Assembly: GCA_947359465.1 (NCBI GenBank)
Contig: OX375875.1
Coordinates: 14,843,439-14,907,438, forward strand
Origin: Metellina segmentata
Taxonomy: Eukaryota; Arthropoda; Arachnida; Araneae; Tetragnathidae
Direction of reading: 5' to 3'
Length of the DNA stretch: 64,000 bases
The notes beneath the pieces are model-generated. The model worked only from the letters and a program-made list of their open reading frames with translations. It was not told the origin of the DNA and searched no databases. Below, piece after piece: positions 38,110 to 48,076 of this stretch (position 1 is its first letter; each line of letters opens with the position of its first letter). Both the position numbers and the translations under genes were made by a program.

Positions 38110-39675
38110 TCTCTCTATATTAAAAAAATGTTACCGCCGCCGCCGCAGGAGTGAAAACTGTGTTGTATAGCTCGATTATTAGACGGTTTCCCGAGAAAGT
38201 ACTGATCGGACAAAAAATGAAATTAACATGCTTTGTTCTTCATCGTATTCCCTGGATAATTATTAAGATTTTTTTTCCGATGCGGCTATTAGTTTAGGTT
38301 TTATTAAGTGTTAAAGTTGAAGAAGTGAAATTTCTTCCACGAGTGAGCAAAACACATTCAAATTTTCAGTCTTCAGTCGTGAGTTTTTTTTTAAGAGTAC
38401 GTTTACTCAACGTAATTTTTTGTAATTACTCAACGTAAATTTTTGCAGCTCGTCGAGTTTTTTTTTTTAATTTAAATTTGGTTCTTGATAATATTTTTTT
38501 GAAATTCAGGAAAAATCAGGACATTTTTGTTACTTTTTTTTAAAACTGCCGTATCTATATCTAATTACTATTAGTTTTTAATTTTTAAAATATGGCAGTA
38601 TACCTCAGAATATACTCTTTCTTACGGTACTATTATTTTTGAAATCGGTTAATAATTAAATTGGATGCGATCAAAAGTTCGTCATACAAAATTCGGAATC
38701 TTTGGATATTTTCGCTACTTATTGCTAAAACCGTTTTGTCTACGGCAAAAACCATTATTACTTAAATTTGAAAACATCACTGAATACATTACATTACACT
38801 CTTTCTTATGGTACAATTATTTTTCAAATTGGTTAATAAATAAAATCGATGCAATTAAAAGTTGGTCATACAATTTTCGGAACTTTCAGATCGTAACTTC
38901 CGATACAAAACTAAAATGGTCATATCTGTATAGTATTACTGTTAGTTTTTAATTTTAAAAATATTGCAGTATACCTCAGAATATACTCTTTCTTACGGTA
39001 CAATTATTTTTAAAATTGGTTCATAAATAAATTCGATGCAATCAAAAGTTGGTGACACAAATTTCGTATTTTTCAGTTCGCATAGCTGCTTCCGCAAGCA
39101 GTAGTGGGTTGCACTTTTGACTATCGGGTTTGCCAGATATCAAATTTATCGTAACAACAATTGCCATAAAAACGATTTCTTTTTATTTGGCGAGGAAAAA
39201 TGCTCGCTTTTTTCCCTCTGTTCTCAAGACAGTTTACCGACAAAGTACAGATCTTAAAGTTTGGATATTAACAATGTTTACTTAAAATTGTACAGGGAAC
39301 AAGATGCAGAATATTTTTTACTGATGCGGCTACTAGTTTAGGGTGCATTAAGTGTTAAAGCAAAAAAAAAGTGAAATCACTTGCGAAAGAAGTATTGGCT
39401 TGAGAAAGCAAACCAAACGGGTAGCGTAGGTCCCGTTTCCGGGGTCGGCGAACGTAAGCGAGACGCAGCGAATGTGACGTTATGAACCAGAAAGTGAAAT
39501 GAGCATAATACAAATTATTCAGATAGTTTCACTCTGTGAAAGTAATGTTGGTTTGCGAAGCAAACCAAATGGCATCTGTGACAGGAGTGTTGCTTTGCGA
39601 AGCAAACCAAATGGGATTGCGCAGCAATCCCCGGGGGTTGGCGAGCGTAAGCGAGCAGGGTGCGGACCCCCCTAG
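38110..39675 (+). mobile_element. Non-autonomous Helitron with family A tail, 1.57 kb
   Basis: The 5' end is A|TCTCTCTATATTAAAAAAATG and the 3' end CTAG|T at 39675, after 'ggggttggcgagc'-type sequence and a GC-rich hairpin. The tail contains two 'ttgcgaagcaaacc' modules and gggattgc-gca-gcaatccc (39613-39631). Inside, a block of about 180-190 bp is repeated three times in tandem (about 38565-39070; e.g. ctttcttacggtac(a/t)attattttt at 38621, 38802 and 38989). No coding capacity. Confidence 0.75.
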
Positions 39676-40038
39676 TACTATTAAAAAGAATAAAACTATT
39701 AAAAAGCGATGGAGAATAAAACTATTAAATTCATTTAAAAATCTTCTAGAATCTTTTTTAAAATTTCACCGCTACCCAAAAAGTGCAAAACATTCTTTGC
39801 TGTAAGTACCATAGATCGTCGGGATTTGGCGGCCGCGAAACAAACAAACATACAGACAAACAAACGTTTCCTTTGATAATATAAGAGATAATGGAATATA
39901 ATAAAGTATAAATACCCTAAGAAATCATCAGAAAACAATTCATTTCATAATTTATTTCCAGTAACTGCCTATGTACGCGCAAGTACGACCAAGTTTTCAG
40001 ACATGCATTGTCTAAGTATATTTTCGTTTGCTTTTCAG

Positions 40039-40270
40039 TGCGATAAAATACGAAAAACCCCTCGAAATCAGTGTTCATTCTGTATGCAACAGCATGGCTG
40101 ATGAACTTAAAGAGATAAGGAAATCATCACATTATAAATGTAAAACTTTTAATTTTGTAGCATTATACCATAAAAGTCATAAATTATTAAACCCTGATGC
40201 TTCTTCAGGAAAGTCCTTCAGGTTCAATGTCGATATACGGGGTGTCACAATAGAATCCTTATGCTTTTAA
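40039..40270 (+). CDS. Candidate terminal exon, unidentified
   Basis: A strong 3' splice site, cgtttgcttttcag (AG at 40037-40038), is followed by one base and then 76 open codons to a TAA at 40268-40270: AIKYEKPLEISVHSVCNSMA … DIRGVTIESLCF. An open frame this long is unusual at this base composition. No family recognised, no upstream exon located. It lies 360 bp after a Helitron end, so a transposon-captured or chance frame is possible. Confidence 0.25.
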
Positions 40271-40453
40271 GCTACATTATGCCAAACATTCTACATTTGC
40301 TTCTTTTGATCCCTTGTATTCAGGGACGGTGTAATTGACAGGATATCATATCCCAACAAGCTCATCAGGAAACATATCTTGGAATCTGTCTGATCACAGA
40401 ATATTTTCAAAACCATGTCCTCCTGGGAGAGGCTAGCCGTATCCGGTTGGTAC

Positions 40454-41026
40454 TAGGGATGCGACATCGATAGCAAAACATCGATGTTCAAAATTAAAAC
40501 ATCGATGTTGATAATACATCGACCCAAAAACATCGATGTTGCAGATTATTTAAACTTTTTTCCCCCATTTCTTAAAACTGGTTTAGCAATTATTGATACA
40601 ACATCGACAGCAAAACATCGATGTTTAAAATTAAAACATCGATGTTGATAATACATCGCCCCCAAACCCTCGATGTTTTTAAAATTCAGTGTATTTAAAC
40701 TTGTTTCCTCATTTCTTAAAACTGGTTTAGCAACTAGTGATGCGACATCGGCTCCAATACATCGATGTTTTTTTGCAAAACATCAATGTTTAGGAAACAT
40801 TGAAGCATCCCTACTTTTCAGACCCTTCATCCTTGGTCATTTTGGTCAAATAGTATGTTTAATTTGCTGATTATGAAAATTATGCACCATGGTTATTTTT
40901 TAAATTTTTATAACGGTACTTATTTCATTTAAAAATAAAACATCTACAACGTAAAAACATCTACAAGTATAAACATAGATGTTACATCGATGTTTTTAAA
41001 ACATCGACATCGATGTCGCATCCCTA
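40454..41026. mobile_element. hAT-type MITE made of ATCGAT palindromes, 573 bp
   Basis: Terminal inverted repeats TAGGGATGCGACATCGAT enclose the element and a perfect 8-bp target duplication, gttggtac, flanks it (40446-40453 and 41027-41034); both are diagnostic of hAT mobilisation. The interior is dominated by repeated aacatcgatgtt and its variants, and a segment starting at about 40455 is partly duplicated at about 40600 and 40735. The 65-codon frame inside is not coding. Confidence 0.92.
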
Positions 41027-41034
41027 GTTGGTAC

Positions 41035-42408
41035 AGGTAAGTAACTCTGACTCGAAATACCAGACACTAGTTTGTAGGATCTGCTAAGATGTATCGCTAC
41101 GATGTCGCAATATCTCATACTTATACTAGAGGGAACTGCATGAGCAATGGTTCCTAACACTATAACACTAGGTTACATCGAAGTGGACTTCGAGTATAAA
41201 TTGAAAATATCTCTGGAGCAAGATCGGTTGGGTCTGTATTGGTGATGTTCCCAATAGTCAAGGACAAGGCATGTATACCAGCATCGTAATTAGTGAAGAA
41301 TCATGTCCTGGATCATATAATCACCATATTTTCGTGTGATGGCCAGAGCAATTATTCCTGTAAACTGTAGAGCAGCAAACGAATTTCATTTATTTTCCTA
41401 AACGCATCTTGTCTTTTTTAATTGATAAATATTATGGTCCGAGATTTCGACTACCTCGAGCAGCCAAAAATGACCGTAAAGCGAAATATCAACTTTGGTA
41501 TATTTTGAAACTTGGTGTGGGTGATGTTGTTCACAGCAGCTCATAATCCAATTTTCAGTCGTACAACTCATGTTAGCCCGTCCTAAGCTATTTGTTGTAT
41601 GGCTGGCTTGCTTGGATCACAAAAAAACAAATAAGACTCAGTTCTGATTGAGAAGTTAGTTTGTAGTCTGATGTAATCAGTGGTGAATCGGGGTAGTCGA
41701 GTATTGTTTCAGCATATGTATTGATTCATTGTCAAAAGTGTTCTCTAGTTTCCAATAAACGGATTAAAATATGCGATCATTATAAACCGAGGATTTAGTA
41801 GACATAGCTCTACGTTAAACGTCGTACGTCTCAGTCTAACTAACCCTCAAGAAACAAATAAGGACAGTGGATTAACAATTCAAACCAAACCATCTTTTTA
41901 TTTGGATGCAACTCATTCAAATATTTTGGAAAAAGGTAGTTTGTGTACATAAAGGTGTTTAAACTATTACGTATATATTACATGTAATAGTAAAGAAAAG
42001 GACCATACGCTGAAGATGAAAGAAAAACCATTTACGTGTAGTATAAAGAAGTAAATTCTAGTAAGTTGCACATACTTTTGATTAAAAATATCAAATCCTG
42101 TATTGTACATGTTTATAAACCGTCTTGTTTAAAAAATAGCGTAAACAACAACACGGCAAATACTTGAATGCTGATCTTGGTAAACAAGAAACAACTTGAA
42201 TTCGGGACAAAAAATCGAAGAGTAGCGGAAAAGAATCACTTTCCTTTCTATTCGCCCATAGGGCTCGGCGGAAAACCCTTTTAAAAGTGCAAGATATAAT
42301 CTTCAGAATGAAAAGTCTTTCTCTGGGAAAATATTGACCCACTCCCAAGACAATATACTCAAAAATGTAAATAAAAATGTAAACAAATCCCTCCCTCGAC
42401 TTCCCGTC
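41035..42408. other. Unassigned DNA
   Basis: Somewhat less AT-rich than average to about 41750. No recognisable coding similarity, RNA gene or repeat boundary. A 107-codon minus-strand frame at 42414-42091 follows directly after a 5' splice site and is more likely intronic. Confidence 0.3.
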
Positions 42409-42414
42409 ACTCAC

Positions 42415-42466
42415 CTCGCAGCGGATACAGTGTGGATTTTTCCATTATCTTTCGCTTAGTATCCAT
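42415..42466 (-). CDS. Candidate first coding exon of an unidentified host gene
   Basis: Minus strand: ATG at 42466 opens MDTKRKIMEKSTLYPLR and ends one base into a codon at a strong 5' splice site, CTGCGAG|GTGAGTG. A possible 3' splice site (cacattttag) lies just upstream of the ATG, so it could also be internal. Its outgoing phase fits the 26.5-kb candidate exon, which in turn fits the 11.2-kb one. The composition is also less AT-rich than the surroundings. Confidence 0.25.
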
Positions 42467-43064
42467 GGGAAATCTAAAATGTGCACTAAAAGAAAATTCG
42501 AAGATACTTCCATCCCGGACATATCCGAGTTGTTCTTTTATATGCAGTATTTGGTATTCGGTTTGAAGAGAAGCGTCCATAAGTAGATATTTTCCTTGGC
42601 GAAAGAAATACCGTACAACGTGTTACAAATATGTACAATAAATGTATCAAAACAGCTGGGATATACCGTATTTAAAACTCTCTGAAACTGCACTTTTATT
42701 ATAAGGCACATGTGGAAAGTATGTACGAGGAAATGTATGCTTATAAAGAGCACCAAAACGTATGCTCCTGAAAAAATGTAAAGGTTGGTTTTCATGAGGT
42801 TTAATGACGAAAGGACCATATTTGACCAAGCTGCGCCAAAAAACGTCAAGTACAAGTATCATTAAAGGGATAAAGAGATAATAGGAATAGAGTAGTGTGA
42901 ATAAAAAACACAGAAAAAGATCGCTAGAGTATTCCTGGAGTTCAAGTCTCCTATTTACTAAAGACAGTAACCTCTATGTGAAAAGAAAAGATCAATAGAG
43001 TACCTAAGGGTCAAGAAGACCGTACGCACTGAAAGGCGATTTTGCAAAATATTAAACTAGCTAC

Positions 43065-43328
43065 AAATTGATATACATATTAAAATTATTGTTATATATG
43101 TTAAAATTATTGTTAAAAAATCAAAATTATTGCTATACACATTACAAATACTGCTATACATATTAAAGATATTGCTATACATATTAAAGTTATTGCTATA
43201 CTTATTAAATGAATGCTATACATGTTACTAAATAATAGTACATATCAACATTAAAATTATTGATAGACATATTAAAATTATTACTCAATACATATTAAAA
43301 TTATTGATATACACATTATATTGATATT
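43065..43328. repeat. Degenerate minisatellite, about 20-bp unit
   Basis: A unit approximating 'attaaa(a/g)(t)tattgctatacat' is repeated about a dozen times with drift. It ends where a SINE begins. Confidence 0.8.
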
Positions 43329-43650
43329 GCCAATCAACCGGTCTGGTGGGTAAGGTGTTAACCTCTAGATCGGAGGTTTCCCAACTAGAATCCGGGTTAA
43401 TGCATGGATGATTGGAAGCGTATGGTGTATTTTCCCGGCTGGTGCACCTTAAATTGGTCGTGTCCGAAAGTCCTCACATTGGGTTGGTGTGGAAGTTTGG
43501 AGAGTGGGGTGCCAGCTCTGGTGTTGCATCGTCATCTGAACGTGGTTCAAAATGACGTGATGTTGTCCTCGGATCATTCCCTTAAGAGATTGATTCCGGA
43601 CTGTCGTTAATAGCCCGTTGTGTTGCTCTAGTACGACTTAAATAAAAATG
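43329..43650 (+). repeat. tRNA-type SINE, nearly full length
   Basis: The head 'gccaatcaaccggtctggtgg' with taaggtgttaacctctagatcgg and a B-box-like agaatccgg is tRNA-derived. The body then matches the 61.7-kb copy (gtgcaccttaaattggtcgtg, ggttggtgtggaagtttgg, gggatcattcccttaag-type end). It terminates after 'cccgttgtgttgctctagta' in an A-rich tail. The internal RNA polymerase III boxes are mutated. Open frames through it are not genes. Confidence 0.85.
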
Positions 43651-44800
43651 ACCTTACCTCAACTATCGCTGTATAAATGATATTTGTTGATAAATTATGT
43701 TGAATTTAACTTAAATTACAATATTTTAAATGAAGCACATTTTAGGATAATTATTTAAAACTTTCTGAGGTATCTATTTAAAACTGGTGTGCTTTGCGGA
43801 ATTGTCTTTGTTTCCATTATGTTTAATTTAACTTATATTTCAAACTTTTATATGAAACACGTTTTAAGTTAATTAGTTAACCTTTTGCAGCTGAGGGATT
43901 TGCAACTTGTGTGGAGCAAGAATGGCACTGGAGTGCATTACGAATGATGAATTTATTTAAATTGTGTAATATTTATTTCATTTCAATGGCGTGGTTTCGG
44001 AATTCTCACAGATAATTTCAAGTAATATTCGTGTATTTAGTTTCATCATTGATTTTACTCCAAAGTATCGGTAAAAAAATATAGTCTATAACAAAAAATA
44101 TCTAAGCACCAAGAAAGTGCAGAATTACACTGGTGTAGGGATCTATCAACGTGGAAAGGCTCAGACTGGGGACGTAAAGTATTTAGTGACGGCAGGGCGT
44201 TATAGTGTGGGGTGTCATCTCCTTTGATAACAATGATAACACCATTGATAGTTTTAAAGGGAAATATTATATTGGTCATTGGTCTATTGCTTCTGGAAAA
44301 TATTCTATTTGTCAAGTCAATCAATACTGATTAGAAGTCATGCAGGGAAGTCTACAGGTTGCTGAATAGATATAGACATGCGTGGACCTATCACAGGATT
44401 AAAAAGCGACTTTTGGGCAAAAAAAGTAACTAAATATTGTAAATATTTTTGTAAATCAATTGAAAATGGTACCTTTATAAGCAAGATCAGCAGTAAAATG
44501 TTAAACATTGTAGTGTTGCATAATTTTAGTAATATACTTTTATGTGTGCCACAGAAAAAATGAGTGAAAAGAAGTTGCTCTGAAAGGTTCATATCTTCAA
44601 TTTGAAGTTTTTCTATCTATTTGACCAGGTCAAGATTTTTCCAAGGACTCTTACAACCAATCGATGTTGTTATTTAGTTACGGTTATGAGTTCAGTAGAG
44701 CAGAAATACTCTACAACTCGGAAACCGCCTGACGCTCTTACATTCAAGTCCTAAAGTGTTGGAAAATTAACGATGATACTGATCTTTTAAGAGCAACAAC
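43651..44800. other. AT-rich DNA, one odd frame
   Basis: An 89-codon minus-strand frame (44324-44055) with …TINGVIIVIKGDDTPHYNALPS… is less AT-rich than its flanks and may derive from a mobile element, but I cannot place it. A pair of similar blocks around 43685 and 43830 (ttaacttaaattacaat / ttaacttatatttcaaa) suggests a small duplication. Confidence 0.3.
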
Positions 44801-44858
44801 TGTATTACACCTTCTGCGTAATTTGACAGTTTGGCACTGCGTTGGTTTGAGATTTTAC

Positions 44859-44870
44859 AGCGCATGCGCA
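44859..44870. promoter_or_regulatory. NRF-1/ewg-type palindrome
   Basis: The sequence agcgcatgcgca matches the GCGCATGCGC core recognised by NRF-1 family factors (erect wing in insects), common in promoters. It is rare by chance in such AT-rich DNA. An 'aggcgccaatt' block follows 28 bases later. No transcript start is assignable. Confidence 0.3.
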
Positions 44871-45180
44871 GTAAATCAGGTGATATCTCAGTTTTAGGCG
44901 CCAATTACGATTCCTATTAGTGGCCACTTCTGAATGTGTGAGGAGACATCGGCGTTCTCCGCAATCCATGAGGAATTTTGCCTTGTGTTTCAATATCTTT
45001 TTGTATTATATTATTCACATAGAAGAATTGTCCAAGCGGTGATTGAATTCATGATTCAACAATACAATTAATTCAGTCCACTATCACTGGTCGTGTGTGT
45101 GAATTACTTATTATTAAATATACTTTGACAGGAAGGTACATCTACATTCTTTACGTTTATATCGTTAACAACAGCCTTGG

Positions 45181-45845
45181 CGATTTTTTTTTGGCGCATT
45201 TCTAGTAGCGAGTTATGGTAGATTAAGGCAACCCACCTATCTTACTAAGTTATTAAGATTTGCATGGCAACCTCGGCAAACGGTAACTTTCAATTTTCCT
45301 TTTGAATATTCCAGAAAGTTCTTCCAAAATCCGTTAATATCGTTTGATTTCATTGGTTCGTTTGAAATTTTTTCTTCGCTTCCATTGGTTCAATTATTTG
45401 AATTTCTACCGTTGCTAAATTTTATTTAACCAAAATATTTTTCACGAAACGTTTCTAAGTTTTGTTTTTCAGCCATTTGTGGAATTTTCGTTTTTTATAA
45501 TTTTTTCCCGGAACTGTTCTGACGTATTAGGTTGTATTATTTCTTGCTTTTTTTCTTTTAAAATATTTTTCTTTGCAACAGGGCCTACTGTATTTAGTGT
45601 AATTGATAAGTTTCAGGGTATTCTTACCCGACATTCACATCTTAGTTTTTTTTTTCTGCTGGTTCACAAATGTCTTTTGAAATGTATTTAAGATTATTAT
45701 ATTTTGCGAAATTTTTTTTAAAATATACCTTTCAAAACATTTTTAAATGTGATTTCAAGCTTTCATTTTCCGTTGTAAAAAATATATATATTTTTGAAAT
45801 AATTCTTGCCTTGGCGATTTTAAAAGTGCGCCAAAAAAAAAGCTA
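45181..45845. repeat. Possible inverted-repeat element
   Basis: 'ttttttttggcgcattt' near 45187 and its inverse 'aaaagtgcgccaaaaaaaaa' near 45822-45842 could be element ends. 'ccttggcgatttt' also occurs directly at both ends. No clear target duplication, so boundaries are uncertain. Confidence 0.35.
45304..45321. promoter_or_regulatory. Perfect four-unit heat shock element
   Basis: GAAtaTTCcaGAAagTTC: four alternating nGAAn pentamers with perfect spacing, the binding consensus of HSF trimers. Two ATTGG (inverted CCAAT) words follow about 30 and 60 bases downstream. Family knowledge makes this a plausible stress-responsive regulatory site; it lies between two possible MITE ends, so it could belong to an element. 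Confidence 0.45.
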
Positions 45846-46383
45846 AGTCCGTTACCACCGCTGTATACGTAGACTGTAGCTGTTCCGGCGAGACTTCTTC
45901 AACAACATATAACTGTTTTATTCAGAAATAAACCTGACATCCTAGGTTCCGGTTTTTTAACCTTACAACTGGGTCACTGCGGCCCGCTGACAAGCAGGAG
46001 ACGGGCATAGGAGAAAAATAAAAAAGTATAAAACTCAATTACAATGAATATTTATCATCTTCATCTCTATTTGATTTCAGACATATCGCAATACAATACC
46101 GTTAATAACTTTATTATAGCTATTCCTTAACATTACGTGTGTTTATAAATTTCATAAAGGAATAAAATTTTACAGGTCTATTTCTTCGAAAACCAATGAT
46201 AATGTACTGAATTTTATGAATTTCTTTGTAACTTATCTACATTTATAGCATAATATGACAAGCAATATATTCTCATGATGTTCGGTATTTTTTTGTTCGC
46301 TTCGATTGGAAAAAAAAAAAAACTATTTTATTCACAAAAGGAATTCCGGTTTCTGTTGTATCCCTTTACGCTCCTCAAACAAG

Positions 46384-46624
46384 ATGGATGGAAAGCTTTC
46401 GTCAAAAAGTGTGATACTCGAACTGCCAAGTGTAACATTGATCGAATGGCACATTATCACAAAACACGTTTCTCGACCAGCTCGTCTTCTAATGACATGT
46501 TTGGTGAAAGGTTTGTTTGCCAGATACACGTTAAAGGCTCTATTCATCGGTGTAAGCCCGTTTGAGAACATTTGTGTAACTAGTTATATGCGTGGAGTGA
46601 ATATTGCAAATAAAGCTTTATTAT
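46384..46624 (+). CDS. Possible BEN-domain-like exon
   Basis: An open frame continues from before 46384 to a TGA at 46624. The core reads SVILELPSVTLIEWHIITKH then RPARLLMTCLVKGLFARYTLK, which resembles the BEN fold pattern (a tryptophan helix, then a Leu-rich helix and an aromatic-plus-TLK motif). The stretch is much less AT-rich than its flanks. A 5' splice-like site GGT|GTAAGC occurs at 46551, and an AATAAA overlaps the end of the frame. The opposite strand is also open, so coding strand is not certain. BEN proteins bind DNA and occur both in host genes and mobile elements. Confidence 0.3.
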
Positions 46625-46999
46625 GATGATTTTTGTTTTTCGCTTTGTGAAGATGCAATAATAAATATTACATGGTAATGTTCAAAAAAAAATATTTTTC
46701 TCAAAATGTTGTATTCGGAAAGCTTCGAAAAAGCATTCATTTTAACTGAGGTAAACCATAGCTTACTACAATTGCAAGTATTTCGTTTCTTTATGAAATT
46801 ATTATACTTGTGTGTGTGATATGCCTTTTATGAATCTAATTATATATGGACTCTATATGTGTTACCATAGATTCAGTGGATATATATTCTAACAAGCCAC
46901 ATTGATGAATTTTTTCGTTAAAGTTATTAAAATATGATACACAATGCCAATTGTTTTACAAAGGAAATCATTCTGTTTTTATTTTAAATATGCACTACC

Positions 47000-47474
47000 C
47001 TACAATAATAAACCGTGCGCCAGAGGATTGGCATAAAATCCGACTACTTGTTAGGGGATGTTTTTCGTGGTATGGCCTCAGACCTTTGCATGTTGTTCCT
47101 GGTCTATTCATGAACAATTTTGTTGGACAATCAGGTTCTTCCTACGATCTCTTCACTTTTATGGAATGGACGGATGTTACGTCCAGGACGACAACGCTCC
47201 ATGTCATGTTGCAACATCTATCAAGCAGTGGTATCAATATATGTTACTAAAACGTCTTCTTAGCTTGTTTAGTGTCCCGACCTAAACCCTATAGAACATG
47301 CGCGGAACGAGTTATAGCGACGCTTACGGACCAGGGAACCACGTCCGTAATCTACAGCTGAGCTGGCGACATTCTTACAGCATGAATGGACACAAATACC
47401 CATAACTGTGTATCAAAACCATGTTGAAAGTATGCCCAAAAGGGTTGCCATATACAACCTTTCATTATTCGCGG
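47000..47474 (+). mobile_element. Tc1-type deletion derivative, second copy
   Basis: Starts with CTACAATAATAAACCG, the same end as the 4.6-kb element, and ends near cctttcattattcgcg, its degenerate inverse. The coding blocks are VRGCFSWYGLRPLHVVPG, MDGCYVQDDNAPCHVATS with catalytic Asp, then after frameshifts and stops the ELWRRLR-like end. As in the other copy the N-terminal half is missing. The hAT element follows directly. Confidence 0.7.
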
Positions 47475-48076
47475 CCCAGTTTTCAATCATAATTTTCATC
47501 GCTCCCCCCCCCCACTCAAACAATAAAATGTATACAACAATAATTTATATTGAGTATTTTGATTTCTGTTTTTAAATTATTTTTAACTAACTGCCAAAAC
47601 AAGAGTAAAAGCGAGCCAACGTTGGCGAGAAACCACATCTGGCAATTTGCCAAGCGGGCGGTGAACAGATGAAGCGAATGGAAGCGGGAAAAATTTAAAC
47701 ATAAAATATGAAATGAAAGCCAAACAGGGAGTTAACTTTAAAAGAATATGAAAGTACAAAAATTCGTTACTGAAAGTTAACCTAGACGGGGTGAGCTAAA
47801 TTTAGAAACTGGGAATAATTTTTTTTTGGAATAATAAAAGAAATAAAACAGAAGCATAACTAAAGAAGAAAAATATAAGTAATATGGTTTGTGGAAGCCG
47901 TCTCGAGCATGCGCAGAGCAAATGTTTTCTCATAGAAAGAAGGAAAATGTTCGATAACGCAAGTTTCAATTCTCATTCGAGTAGATCGTTATCAAATCTA
48001 TCGTATGTTATATATGTTTTCGTGTTAATTTTAATCACCATATTAAATATTCACGGCAGCAGATTTATGCAGACCC

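Noticed and set aside
43404..43610. Open frames in SINEs (also 49035-49265, 56446-56649, 61785-61988)
   Set aside because: They fall entirely within tRNA-derived SINEs; similar frames occur because the copies are related, not because they encode protein.
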